Assembly (NCBI GenBank): GCA_018398765.1
Contig: JAHBMJ010004961.1
Span: 1 to 64,000, forward strand
DNA from: Chromera velia
Taxonomy: Eukaryota > Sar > Chromeraceae
Length of the DNA: 64,000 bases
Direction: 5' to 3'
The notes below the pieces were generated by a model. It had not been told where the DNA came from. It did no database searches and saw only the letters and a program-made list of their open reading frames with translations. The first letter of the stretch is position 1, and every line of letters starts with the position of its first letter. The position numbers were made by a program, and so were the translations under genes. Shown here piece by piece: positions 13,228-24,881 of this stretch.

Positions 13228-14174
13228 TTCCGTGCGAGGGAGGGAGTGAGTGAGTGAGTGAGGGAGAGAGATAGAGAGAGGGAGAGTCTGTATCTGGCCA
13301 CTTTTTGGTATGGAGAGCATTTACAATTTTCTGACCTGAATGATGTCCCGTCTCTGTGGTATCTTTTCGTCGGTGTAGTACGCCGTGTTTCCTCCTTGAA
13401 GGTTTTCGACGACGTTTTTGAGAAGAAGAACCTGACTCCCCCCCTTCATTTCCCCCAGCGGGAACGTATGGAACAGACCGTGACAGAAGAGAACGTACTC
13501 ATCCAGAATCCCTGCCCGACACAGCTGGATCTGCTCCTGCAGGTCCCAAGCCTGCGAGAGGAAACCGTTCCCCTTTGGACCCTTGTCAGATGTACTGGAG
13601 ATCTTCTGGATCTGCTCTTTCACCTCGAAAGCTGCAGAAGATTGATATCAAATAAAGGCAGAAGGGGTTTCCAGATTGAGAGACCTAGAGAGACGTTCAC
13701 CGCATCATTCTTCGAACACGAGTTTCTTCTCTGTCTTCTCACGTGCTGCTAATGGACCCGACAGCAAATGCTCATGTGAGCGGAGGTTCAAGGCACGAGA
13801 GTTTGAAAGGAATACCAAGGGAGACTTATGTCTCGCGATGGACAGAAATCGCCAAATTAAGAAAAGGGAAGGACGAAAAGGCTGAAGAGCTAACCAGATA
13901 CGCAAGTCCCGAAGAAGGGGAAGGAGACTTACGGGGAGCTAGCAGGAGTTTCTGCAGGATCGATCCCATTTCCACACGATTCAGAAAGACTTTTCAAAAG
14001 GAGACGCTACAGCAAAATCCGAAGGTCCCACACACCTTTGGAAAACCAAGAAACAAGGGACAGAGAGGGAGCACCTCACCTTCACAGGTGACAGAAGACG
14101 CGTGCCAAACTCACACGAAGCCTCTGATCCAGCAGACCTCCAGCCGTAAAGGCCAAGTTCAGGGGTGTTCTCAT
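11320..14174 (-). CDS. Hypothetical protein, multi-exon
   Basis: Read on the minus strand, three well-supported exons join in phase: 13631-13336, 12743-12378 (GTCAGT donor) and 12102-11320, ending in TGA. The first encodes a Gln/Leu-rich helical part (LQEQIQLC, VLFCHGLFHTF). The second has a basic region, two close cysteines (CICTKEC) and IEADYVSLKYFQWGKK. The third is a Ser/Pro/Asp-rich, probably disordered tail with an RKRKLE basic patch that could be a nuclear signal. The 5' part is unresolved: a good start exon is 14174-14115 (ATG, perfect GTGAGT donor), but the connecting exon or exons between 14114 and 13632 are uncertain. No known family is recognised. It faces the kinase gene head to head across about 440 bases. 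Confidence 0.6.
12957..13275. repeat. TCTG/TC/GAGT microsatellite cluster
   Basis: TCTG, TC and GTGA repeat tracts lie within the large intron between minus-strand exons 13631-13336 and 12743-12378. Confidence 0.95.
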
Positions 14175-14614
14175 GCAATGCTCAGTCTGAGACAGAAGAA
14201 AGTAAGAAGTTGTGGTTTTGCGTACGGGTTCGCGCGCGTCTCCAAATGCCGAGCCACGCGAGACTGTTTGTGGTGGCACATTTTCGGTTTTCCAAAGTCC
14301 GTGCGAACTTGCGAAAGGCCATTTGAATTTTTTCGGGGCCACTCTGATTGTCAGAAGCAGACAGAGTTTGTAGACAGAATTGGTCTGGCTGCATGTTCGA
14401 TGTGGATCCTTCTGTCTTCCCTTTGCACGACAGTGGTCCATTTTTCTGGTCGACTCTGAGTCTCTGAGCCCCACTTTTTTGAGTCCGGAGTCGCCGTCTG
14501 CGTTTCTTTTTACAAGCTTCGGTCTGTCTCTCTGAGAGTGATCGAGTGAAGGAACGAAAGCAAAGCAACGTTGTCTTGTGATCCAGTGAACCCTGGACCG
14601 ATCTGTTCGGCAGG
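14175..14614. promoter_or_regulatory. Shared head-to-head promoter region
   Basis: About 440 bases separate the candidate minus-strand ATG at 14174 from the kinase ATG at 14615. No other coding frame is supported, so both upstream regions must lie here. The core elements are not identifiable by eye. Confidence 0.4.
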
Positions 14615-16384
14615 ATGTGGCCATGGCGGCGCAAGCAGCCGGCTCCACAGCCGCCACCAGCTCCTGCGCGTCCTCCCCACCCTCATCAACATGTAGAGGA
14701 GCGGGATGAACTGCAGAAGGAGACCCACTCTAGCTGGCTTGCGGATGCTTGCCATGAGTATGAATATGAAGAACTGATGAGGGCCACAAACAACTGGAGT
14801 CCCACGCATAAGCTCGGTCAGGGCTCATCTGGATCTGTCTACGGCGGCGTGCTGGAAACGGGACCCGATGTCGCCATCAAAGTCATCGATGTCAGTTGAT
14901 CACATCAAACTAGATCTTCTGCAACACGCAACACTTCTTCCCCTTCCGGCTTCTCTCGCTCTCTTCTTCTTCCAACATTGAGTGTCTTTTCTTACGTCTA
15001 TTCTGTTCTTCGACCAGCTTCTCTTCCTGTCCTCTCTCCTGCAGCTCCAAAGTTTGTACGGCTCTTTCTGTCCTCTAGCTCCAAAGTTTGTAAGATTCTT
15101 TCTGTCCTCTCTCCTGCAGCTCCAAAGTTTGTACGACTCTTCCTGTCCTCTCTGCTGCAGCTCCAAAGTTTGTACGACTCCGGCTTCAATCAGGAAGTCA
15201 AGGTCCTCTCCAAACTCCGCCACCCCCACTTGGTCCTCCTGATGGGGTGGGCCCAGAACGGGGACAAGCGGTTTCTGGTCTATGAGCGTTTGTCGATGGA
15301 CCTCCAGCAGAGAATGGCCAACAGTTCCATCCCCTACCCCTGGAAGGATAGATTGAAGAACCTGTTCGAGTGCGCACAGGCACTGGCACATCTTCACAAG
15401 AGCAAGCCGAAGATCTTCCATAGGGACATCAAGACTCCCAACATCCTCCTGGACAGTGCGGGAAGAGCCAAACTGGCAGACTTTGGACTGGCGTGTGCGA
15501 CCAGTGAACACTCAATCCAACATGTGATCACGAAGGGTGCGTAGGTTGATCTGCAGATCTGTTGGCAGGCTGTCGCGTTGCAGTTTTTTCCGGAATGACA
15601 CACAATGCACAAAGTTCGCGAAATGCCGAGCAGAAGTTTGCTTTCCCTCGTGCACTCAGCTTGTTTTCCCTTGGGATTTGTATCTGTTGTCTTCTTTGAA
15701 ACCCGCTAGAAACGAAAGCGAGTTTTGAGCTGCCGAAAGGCCAAAATCGACTCTAAGCAGACAATCGAGAAAAGCGCAACTAAACACCAAGCCACCGACT
15801 CACGGGAAGGCCAGAAGGGGCTCACATGCGTATTCCATCTTTATGCTAACGACACTGCCCCTGTCCCCTTCTGTGCAGGCACACCAGGATACGCAGACCC
15901 CCAATACCAGCAGACTCATTACTATGGGGAGCACACGGAGATGTACGCTTTCGGCATGGTCCTTCTCGAAATCCTCATAGCTCGTCCCCCTGCGAGAGTG
16001 GCCCCACGACCGAGAGCACCACCGATTCTTTTGAGAGATGAAATGAACATATTTAACAAGGAGGAAGTCATGCAGACAGTAGACCAGAGAGCAGGGTGGC
16101 CCCCCGCCGTGGCTTCTCAAGTCTATGACCTAGTCACACAGTCAGTCAGTTGAATGTCGTCTAATTTTCTTCCAGGCAGGATGTCGGTCTCTACATGAGT
16201 TCCCCGTCTGTATGAAAAAGAGAAAGAAATCGTCCTGTCGGTGGGCTTTGGTCGGAAAACTGCAGAGTACTTCGTCGGTCCTTCTGCGCGTGTGGAACGG
16301 GAGTGCCGCAGCCCCCCTTTCTCCACTGCCCGCGTCTGTGAGCACGACTGTGCACGTCTGTGTCCTCGTGTGTGAGTAAGGATG

Positions 16385-16442
<58 letters not shown>

Positions 16443-19400
16443 TGGTGTGTGTGTAGGTGTGTGTGTGTGTGTGTGCGTGCGTGCGTGCGTGTGTGTGTGT
16501 GTGTGTCTGTGTCTGTGTGTTGGTGTGTGCATGTGTATGTGTGTATGTGTGTGTGTGTGCAGGTGCATTGCCGACGACTTTTCTCAGCGTCTGTCTGCCC
16601 TTGCTGTCCTCCGAGAGCTCCGCACGCTCCTCCACGCAGACCCCAACGGGGGCCCTGAGGCGCCTCTCGGAATTCCGTCCACATCCATGACAAGCTGTCA
16701 GTCAGTTAGTCTGTGAGTCGATCGATCGATGTGTCAGTCAGAGATCAGCCAGTCCATGAATCAGTAACTATCGAAAAGAGAGGAGAAAGTTTGCCTTTGC
16801 ACTGACGTGAATGACCAGCTATTTGTCAGAGATGCACCGTGTGCGTCGGCCAGTAGACAGGTAGAGCAGTCGAGCGATCTGTTGTCTTTCTTCACTCGAA
16901 TGAGTTCTGACAAAGGAAGTGTATCCGTTCCGTTGGATTTGAAAGCTAGTTGCAGAGTCCTGGGAAGAAAGGAGATATACGTGGTCATCAAAACACAGAG
17001 ACACCGATTGCTGTAATTTCTGTTATTCTCGCAGGTCTCACTTCAGTTCCCCGTTTGCTTTGAAGTCACTCTCTGTGTCTCTGTCTTCGTTTCCGCTCCA
17101 TGCCTGCAGTCGGGCAGATGGTGGCAGGGAATCCCTCTGCCTCTGCCTCGATGTCCATGGCCCCCAACGGCTCTCCCTCCAACAGAAACCCCCCAATGGG
17201 CGTGGGCCCAGGCATGCCCCTGCCCTTCAATCCCCAGGCCCAGCAACAGCAACCGCTCTTCCCCCACGCGCAAGGGTCCCCTCACGGTCAGGGGGGAGGT
17301 GTCGCCTTTTTTGTACCCCACAGCGGGGCGACTCCCCAGATGCATCCGGGGAGGCCTGTGCCGGGGCACTCTATGATCCCCTCACCCCATCACGAGGGGG
17401 CCCACTCCCCCACGGGACAGGCCCAGGCATCCGGGGCCTTCCGTCCCCCTTTCCCCCCCGGTGCCTATCCGCAGCACTCCCCGCATGCTCATTACCAGCA
17501 GCAGGCTCAGATGGCAGCTCAGCAAGGCAGGCCGTCGAACCCCCAGGTTCCCTTCCTCACAGGAGACAGGGGCGGACACGGACAGCCGGGCCCCGGCGTT
17601 CCTCCTGGGCCCTTTGTCGCCCGTGGGCCCGTGGTTCCTGCAGGAGGCGGGATGCCATTGCAACGCTCAGACACGGGGGGAAGAAGCCGTCGTAGCAGTG
17701 GGAGTGGGGTGAGCCGTCCTACCGGGGAGGCGTTGATGAAGAGGTTGCGTCAATCGAACCCCTTCAGGCCAGGGGGCGCCCGGGGTCCCCAGTCTGCCGA
17801 TGACCCCCCTCTGTTTACCCTCACTCTGGTAGGCAAAGAAGCTTTGAATGTACCACCAGAAGCACGAACTATTTATGGTCCTCCGTTGAGTCTGATTGCA
17901 CGGGCATGCCGGCATCAGAAGGAGAACGTGGAGAGATTAATTGCCCAGCAGCAGCAGCGGGAAGGAGGGGAAGGACAACAACAGCAGCAGAACCAAAGAT
18001 GGCCCCCCCCCGAGGTGTATCGACCTGATTCGATAGATTTTGGGAGAATCACAGAGCTGTTTGTTGAGGTGTATGAGCCTTATTTGCTCTCGGATGATCC
18101 TCTGATTACAGATCCTAGAGATTCGGTGGCAACGGAGGGAGGCGGTGTTGCAGGAAATGCAGAATTCCGTCGTGCGGGGTCTGCATCTTCGTCCTCCTCC
18201 TCCATCTCTGCCCCCTCTTTTCTTACTAAAAAAGAAGCCTTCGCACAATGGTACAACACCATCTCGCGCATCCATGCGTCCATCGACTTACTCCCAGTAC
18301 CCGCTGAGTTTTGCGACGTCAAACACCGACCAAGCGGTCAATTCTTCACCATCCCCGGAATCCATTCTTACTGTTACATCCCTGTACTGCACGTTCGGGG
18401 CTCAGGGGGTGTGGTGATTACGGGTACTTACTATCCCGTGAATTCATGCAAAGAGCTTGATAACAGAGACCTCGTTGCCTTAGCGTTCGAACCCGAGCAT
18501 CCTGAGCAGATCACCCAGTCTCCTGCGGGGGAACATCGGACATCTGTGAAGGTCAAACGGACCCATTTCGTTTTTTCCTTTTTGTCCGATGTGATGGTTG
18601 ACAGGGGTGAGCGTGTGAGCCCCCCTCCGGGTGCACCCCTGATGCCAGACCCCTCAGAAGCCGATTCATTTACAGAGGACGGCAGACCCCAACCGAATGC
18701 CTTTCAAGCCTTCTTCCAAGGATTGTTTGGGATGGATTCGGGGACAAAAGAGAAGAAGAATTCGCCCAAGAGGGAAGCCAAGAAGGCAAAGAAAAAAGAA
18801 AAAGGGGGAGGATCGCCTGCAAAGGGAGCCAAGGCAACCGAGAAGGGAGGGGAAGGAGGAGACGGAGAGAAGGCAAAGGACAAAGACAGCAAGAGGGGGC
18901 CGGCTGACCAAAAACCTGGGAGGGCGAATGGTGATGCTGGGTCCTCCCCTCTTTCCGGTTGGTTCGTTTGTTTGTGTTTATTGGGTACGGTTTTTGTCTG
19001 CCTGCACACTTCTGACGTCTCCGCTGCAATTTTTTCCGTTTGGCATCTTTCTGTCAACCCTCTCCGACGAGAGACGCTTTCTTCTCCGTGCACGGAAACG
19101 GACAGTCTCCTGTGTTTTCTTTGTAGAGCTGCATACATGACTTTTTCTTCGCGCTCCCCCACCTTACCTCTCCCTGCTTTTCCGTTAAAGTGAAAAAAAC
19201 GAAAATGCAGAATCAATCCCGTATGGTCTCTCTGTCTGCTCCCCTGTTTCTCTGTGCAGGTCAGCAGAACAAACCTCGGTCATCCGAGGATGCCCAGGAG
19301 GCGCCGTCGAGAGCCAGGCAGATCGCGGCAGCGACTGGTGTGCGATCCTCCGTCTCTCCCGAGAGGCACCAGGGGGATCCGGATGCCTTAGACCTCTCCG

Positions 19401-21244
19401 AAGGCGACTGCTATCTAAGGTCTCCGGGTGGGGTGGGAGGGGGGAAGGGAACGGAGAGAGGGGGGCAACAACGAGATGGGCCGATTCCGTTGCCTAGACT
19501 TCCGTCAACAAGCGAGCGTGATCGAATAGGAAGTGCTGACCTTGATAATTTGTCTCTTTCCGGTTTGTTGTCGTCGATTGGGGGGAACAGTGCAGGGGGG
19601 AATCGTCTCTCCACAGCATCGGGGGTTGCGGGGGCACTAGGGGGAGAGGGGGAAGGCACACCTGGTTTGGGGTTTTCGATCTCTGTGCCCGTTGCGTCCC
19701 GTCCCTCTGTGGGTGCACATTCAGGCACCCCTGCCTCTATATCAGAAACCTCCCCATCAGGGAGATCGAAACACGCCCCCCAGGCAAACACAGGGGTGCA
19801 ACCTAGAGTTGCATCAGGTCTGGGCGACAGCATTGTTCCCCCACCCGAATCCGACGGCTCGGAGGATGTTGTTGTGCGTAGCGGGGGATGGACGAGTCCG
19901 CCTGAGGCGGTGGGGGGCGGGACTGAAGGGGGTGGGGAGGAGCAGCCGGAGGACGATGATGTGGGTCTGCGTATGGCTGCAGGCCTCCCCTGGCGTATGC
20001 ATTCGAACGAGACGTTGATACATCCAGGTTTTGATCCTGAGGCAGATGGCCTTGCGAGAGTTGCAGATATTCCAAATGCCTCTCGTATGGAACCGATAGG
20101 GGAAGAGGGGGAGGAGGATGAAGATGGGTATGGTGGGGGGAGTGTGGTAGGAGGAGGGGGACGGTCACCTCCCCCAGCAACACACCTGCAGAGTAGCGAG
20201 GCGGGTTCAACCAGAAGACTACAACCTGTGAACTCTGCAGGGACATCGGGGGGTGCTAGGTCCTCCGGCAGTCCCCAGGGGGGCAGGGCGTCGGAGGCCC
20301 CGGGACCCTTTCCCCAATCTCCTGATTTTCCCGCAACTGCCACAGCAGGGGGGAGAACGTCCTCTGCGAAGACGACAGGGTCACCTGAGGCCGCCATTGG
20401 TTTTGGGTTTGATCCGGGGAGGACGTCGGTGGCGTCACGGGGACCGGGACCGGCGGGGCGGTTTAGCCAAGCGGCGGCGGGTGGGTGGAGTTCGGGGCAG
20501 TCGGACCCAGGCGCGCCGCCTGCGACTGTTTCAGTTTTTCCCGATGGAGGGCAAAGACTAGGAACAGGGAGTAGGCCGGGGACCCGCAGTGACCGTCGGC
20601 TGCCTAGTCCCGGGGGTAGCTGGGCTACAGAGCCTGCGGGGGGGGGCAAAACTTCCCCTCTTTGTCTGTCTCCCGCCTCACGAGAGTCCCCGACGGCTCG
20701 AGCGTATGCGGAGGCGGGGGGGTTTGGGGGGGTAGCCAATGGTCAGAGGGTGAGTGAGACTTCTCCCTCTGTGATTATGTCCCAAGAGGAGCCAGTCGAG
20801 GGCCCAGGAGTGCAGAAGACAGGCAGTACAGTAGCAGGAATGGAGGGAGGAGGGAGTAGGAGTGGTGAGATAGGTGGGGAGGTGAGAAACGTCCCCGGGG
20901 GTCCTCCCCGTTCCTCTGCGGGCGCGTCTTCGTCTGTCTTGCCCCCCTGGGCGGGTGACTTGTTTGACAGGACAGGCGAGGAGGAGGAGATGGAAGAGGA
21001 TGCGTTGGCATTGGCAGTTGATCAACACAGTGGGGGGGATGAGCAGAGAGATTTGTCGGTGCGGTCGTTTGAGGTGGGTATGTTGGGAGACAGACGGATG
21101 TTTGACGATGACAGTCCTCAGAGCAGACATTCAACGGCTTCGATGAAGGCGCCGACAACCGGGGGGGGGTCATCGCCTCAGCATAAGGGAGGGAATAGGG
21201 GGGGCCGGGGAGTTACAGGAAGACACAGGGTGTGGGACAGTTAG
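14615..21244 (+). CDS. RLK/Pelle-like Ser/Thr protein kinase with a very long C-terminal tail
   Basis: Six exons join in phase: 14615-14890, 15161-15536, 15879-16140, 16563-16696, 17110-18957 and 19260-21244, giving 1626 residues. Kinase residues 60-350 keep all catalytic motifs: Gly loop GQGSSGSVYGG (69-79), Lys89 in VAIK, Glu104 in FNQEVKVL, HRD 179-181 with Lys183 and Asn186, DFG 199-201, and GTPGYADPQY in the activation segment, a plant RLK/Pelle (IRAK) hallmark. The enzyme should be active. It has no signal peptide or membrane span, so it resembles a cytoplasmic receptor-like kinase. The tail is Pro/Gln-rich, then has a moderately ordered region (about residues 590-870, with WYNTISRIHASIDLLPVP), a Lys-rich stretch, and about 660 Gly/Ser/Glu-rich, probably disordered residues. 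The ATG at 17100 could instead start a separate gene, but the phase match at 16696/17110 favours one gene. Confidence 0.8.
15039..15180 (+). repeat. 41-bp tandem repeat carrying the intron acceptor
   Basis: Four tandem copies of a unit containing CTGCAG-CTCCAAAGTTTGTA have exon-like starts at 15045, 15079, 15120 and 15161 (spacings 34, 41 and 41). Each copy has an AG just before CTCCAAAG. Only the last copy joins exon 1 with the kinase frame intact; the others shift the frame. Confidence 0.9.
16383..16562. repeat. GT microsatellite abutting a 3' splice site
   Basis: An interrupted GT tract of about 175 bases runs directly into the acceptor GTGTGCAG of kinase exon 4, taking the place of a polypyrimidine tract. 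Confidence 0.95.
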
Positions 21245-21800
21245 GGAGGGAAAAGCGAGACTTGGACTGCAGTGTGGAAGACGAAGACTCACCAAATAAT
21301 GTCCACATCCTCTTTGTTTCTCCTACCTTTCGTCCCACATTCTATCTTTCTCTGCGTGTGTGTGTCACTCCGTCTTTCTTTGCCTTGCCTCTTAATTCAA
21401 AGCGTCTGCAGAAGGAGGGCCGGAAGAGCTGACTGACTGCAACGTTGCTCTTTGGGTCGGTGTCCGGGTACAAATTCAGAAATGACGAAAGACAGGGAGG
21501 GTCTCGAGGCGCAGTTTCTTCTCCTTGAAACTTCCCGCCCCTGTCTTTTCTGACGCAGCTGTGGTTGAGACAGAACAGGTTGATAGATTGGCCTTTAAGT
21601 TCGTTCCTTTTTTAAATTGATCGGTCGATCGATCAATTTTCACTTTTTAGAAGGTAAGAGAAGCGAAGAAAAGCTCTTGAGCCTGCTCTTTAACTTTCTT
21701 TTGATGCCTGTTGATGCAGGCGTGTATGCATGTTCATGAAAGTGCGTGACACTGTGCGGGTGAGTGTGCGCATGTATTCATATCACGGAAACAGCCTGGT
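21245..21800. other. 3' flank of the kinase gene, no gene seen
   Basis: Mixed-composition sequence after the TAG stop at 21242-21244, grading into AT-rich DNA. No coding frame or clear terminator motif is seen. Confidence 0.5.
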
Positions 21801-22790
21801 AGGATTTGCGGGTCTATCCCACCTGCAAGACGCAGTCGGGTGACATACAAAATTTGGGAATCTTCATTGGGTCAAAATTGTCACGTTCTTGCACAGAGAG
21901 ATGAGTCCGATGACGATGTATTTGTTAGATGCTGTGTTGGAAGAATACATGCAGGCAAGAAAATCAACTTTGAAGACAAAAGTAATTTAATTGGTTTCTC
22001 TTGATTTTTGAAGGTATGGTGCGGGGTAAATCCCGTGACTGTAGTCTAGATGGGCAGAGCTAAACAATACAAACGCATCAAGTGTCAAAAACTATCATCG
22101 TTGCAGGTTTGAAAGCTGGGATTTTTACTCTAGTTTTTACTTTCTTAGAGTAATCAAAAGGGTTGTGTTACAATTACAATCATATACTAAAAATGACGGT
22201 GCAATCATATACTGAAAAATATATATAAAGTACTACGGTAGTAATATTAAGTAATATTTTTTATATGAACAACAAAAAAATGATTAAATTTAATAAAAAC
22301 ATTGAATTGCTTGATTGATTGATTAATTCAAAGATTTAATTGATTAAGTGAACTTAGTCTTAGTGAATGCTAGAGTGAATGAGTGAATGATTGACTGATT
22401 GATTTATAACTAAGTTATCTTTTTAAAAAATAGATCAGTCAGTCTAAAACATATACATTTAAAATGAGATTTTGGATTTTCAAATTATTTAAAACGCAAT
22501 TTGGGAAATTTAAGGTAAAAAATTTTGTCCATTCTGGACGTGTCCAGCTTCAAGTCCAGCTAGACATGTGTTTAAATTTGAAGTGTTCAGGTATGTTTAT
22601 GAAAGACATGGTTGTTAAACAAGGGGAAAGACCCCCCCTATGTTTAGCATTAAAGTGCTCAACAATTGGTATTTTGTTAAACAAATGTGTTGAAAAGCTA
22701 TGTAGGTTGCCAGTGTGAAATAGAGAAAAAATTTAAACGTGGTTGCTGTTTTATGCCGTTTAGAACATATTATAATACAAACCGCACGAC
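21800..22790. other. AT-rich island at a convergent junction
   Basis: AT-rich sequence with TGATTGAT repeats (about 22305-22405) lies between the + kinase gene and the - strand coding remnant. An 84-codon frame at 22464-22718 has no features of a real gene. Confidence 0.7.
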
Positions 22791-22908
22791 CCCCCGAAGA
22801 TGCTGCATGGCCCTCACCCTAGCCCCCACCCAGGCTGCCTCCGCTGCTATGGACGCCGCCTTCACCTTCCACGTGCCTGCATAGAAGCGAAAGCTCCCTC
22901 TCTCGGTC

Positions 22909-23823
22909 TCAAAGTCTGACCATCACGTAGACGACGGTGTGCTGGGAGGCCTTCACCCTGTCGCAGAAGTACTCTGCGATGAGGACTTCAAAATCCTCTT
23001 CCTTCCCTTCTCCCTCCCTTGTCATAAATTCCAAGAAGGGAGGCGTGGAATCCCTTCCAAACCACTAAAAAGGTCGTGCAAGGGCTGCCGTCTGGGCCAG
23101 ACGTTGTATGAAGATACTTTGTCAGATTCGTAATTGCATCTCCGCGAAGAGATCGTGGACGGCCTGCAAGTCTGCGAAGATGACCTTGTCATCTTGTCAG
23201 TAGGGCCGTCCTGCAAGCAGTCACGTATACAAAAGAGGTCGTGTGGGAGAAAGAGAAGGGTGGAAATGCCATACGCAGACATGCATGCATGCGTGTATGC
23301 CACACACAGACCCACACGGACACGCACGGACACGCACAGACACGCACATACGTAGTGAATTCTAGGATGGAGAAACGGGCAGCGCTTCGCTGCAATAGTT
23401 GTCTGTGGTACACCCCACACTGGTGCCTAGCAGCGATAGTTCTGCTGGTCCCCCCCTCTCACACATCACATGCAGTCAGAGACAAGCATGCATGCAGACA
23501 ACACACAGAAGAGAAGGAACTCTCGCGGCATGGAAGTCGCATCATTGTAAGCAACCAAAGAAGATGCCGAAGGAGCAAACGAAAAGGCAGTGTGCGTGTT
23601 CACAGGCGGGCAGATGTTCACACAGCTGGGCAGATGGACTCCCGCGACAGCAAATGACAGCATGCCTGCAGGACGCCGAAAGACAAACCAAATCGATCGG
23701 TCGGAATTGTCGTGCAGACACATTCGTGTCGATTCTTGTACACAAACATGATAATGACAGACCTTCCAAAGGTTTTCTGCCTCTCCGCCACACGGGCCGG
23801 CTGGAGGCGCTAGCAGCAGCCAT
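22909..23823 (-). pseudogene. Decayed small coding frame, function unknown
   Basis: On the minus strand a possible start exon is 23823-23763 (MAAASASSRPVW, GTCTGT donor, phase 1). A continuous frame from about 23190 down to the stop at 22909-22911 reads like protein: DKVIFADLQAVHDLF, QRLAQTAALARPF, DFEVLIAEYFCDR and QHTVVYVMV. It is interrupted by an in-frame TGA (23122-23124) and TAG (23065-23067), and no GT-AG intron removes them convincingly; the only candidate is about 53 bases. A degenerated host gene is the simplest reading. Sequencing error or stop-codon readthrough are alternatives. No homologue is recognised. Its orientation fits the alternating-strand layout. Confidence 0.4.
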
Positions 23824-24242
23824 ATAAGCAGACGCAAAAACAAAGAGACAGACAGAAAAGCCTTGCATGCGTCATGCAGATATATACTCATCGCAAAGCC
23901 GTTCGCATACGTACATGCATGCTTGCGTGCGTCAGAAAAACATGCAAAAAGTCGCTCATGCATGCAATATATTTTGAAGGATTTTTGCATGAAGGTCAGA
24001 CAATCGCATGCATGTCACGCCGGGTCGCCAATCAATTCACAGCTGCGTGTTCCTTCGTTTCTTTTCACGCGATTGGCGTGTCCAACTTTCTAGCCCGGAA
24101 GAAGAACTTCAAGAAAACAAAGCCACGTCCCCTTACACCAGATTCAAAAGACCTTTCTTGTCCTATTAGAGACGCTGCTCAATTGAATTTCAGCGATCCC
24201 CGCGCACACTGAGTGCCCAAGGTCAGTTAATTCCAAATCAAG
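23824..24242. promoter_or_regulatory. Head-to-head promoter region with TGCATGC words
   Basis: The interval between the minus-strand remnant and the + secreted gene holds several GCATGC words (around 23917-24012). These match the class of motif enriched upstream of apicomplexan and chromerid genes. Confidence 0.35.
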
Positions 24243-24881
24243 ATGTTGTTTCTGCGAAGCGTCTGTTCAGTGTGCCTCTTGACAGTCTCTGCATTTGGAG
24301 CAGTTGACCTCAAAGAGCTCGGAAGCTTTGGGGACAAGCTCAACCTGACGGGAAAGTTTGACTTTGACCTTCCCGGCCTCGATCTGTTTGGCAAGGACTC
24401 GAAAGACAAAGTCGGTTCAAAAAAGAAACTCTGCGAATGCGACAAAGGGGCAAACCTGACTTGTGACTCTGTTGACCAGGACCTGACAGAATTTGGTTCC
24501 ACATCACGCATCGTTGCGTGTGACGCTCTGTTGGAGATTCCCGCGCAACAGCCCTGTGAAATTTTCGTTACCGTTTTCAATCTCACCGGGTGTGATGCCA
24601 TTCTGGATGATCTCACAACACTCGACCTGTCGGCCCAAGTCAGCGTGGGAGGTGTGCCCATCGAGGGTGTTCAAATCACTCTCGGAGATGGAGACTCATT
24701 GATGCCCAACCAGATCGCGGTCTCTCCAGTGACGGCGAACGGGGACGACTTCGAGAATCGTGTGATGCCCCCAACAAACATCACCACTACTCTGAACATT
24801 GAAACCGACAAGTGCTTCTTCACTGCCTCTTCAACTCACGAAGTAGTCCAACTTCTCGGCCAAGACCGCCGTCGCATTTAA
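24243..24881 (+). CDS. Secreted cysteine-containing protein
   Basis: A single-exon frame of 212 residues begins with a clear signal peptide (LFLRSVCSVCLLTVSAFG, cleavage near residue 20). The mature part opens with Gly/Leu/Asp/Phe repeats (KFDFDLPGLDLFGKD), then a Lys-rich turn and about seven cysteines, with several N-glycosylation sequons (NLT, NIT), so disulfide-bonded export is likely. No family is recognised. The start resembles the mature N-terminus of the minus-strand secreted protein at 50771-52395, which has DFGLGG and LFG in the same place, suggesting a shared family. The stop may be slightly premature relative to that protein, which is 100 residues longer. Confidence 0.75.
   Translation: MLFLRSVCSVCLLTVSAFGAVDLKELGSFGDKLNLTGKFDFDLPGLDLFGKDSKDKVGSKKKLCECDKGANLTCDSVDQDLTEFGSTSRIVACDALLEIPAQQPCEIFVTVFNLTGCDAILDDLTTLDLSAQVSVGGVPIEGVQITLGDGDSLMPNQIAVSPVTANGDDFENRVMPPTNITTTLNIETDKCFFTASSTHEVVQLLGQDRRRI

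Noticed and set aside
19411-20739. 442-codon antisense frame inside the last kinase exon
   Set aside because: Shadow of a GC-rich Gly/Ser coding exon. The composition is Pro-rich without domains, and the sense strand is explained by phase-matched exons.
22464-22718. 84-codon + frame in an AT-rich island
   Set aside because: Lys/Phe/Leu-rich composition expected by chance in AT-rich DNA; no domain or context.
23127-23460. Direct GCATGC and CACGCA repeats resembling an array
   Set aside because: Short microsatellite-like repeats with no spacers of uniform length; not a CRISPR array, which would not be expected in a nuclear genome.
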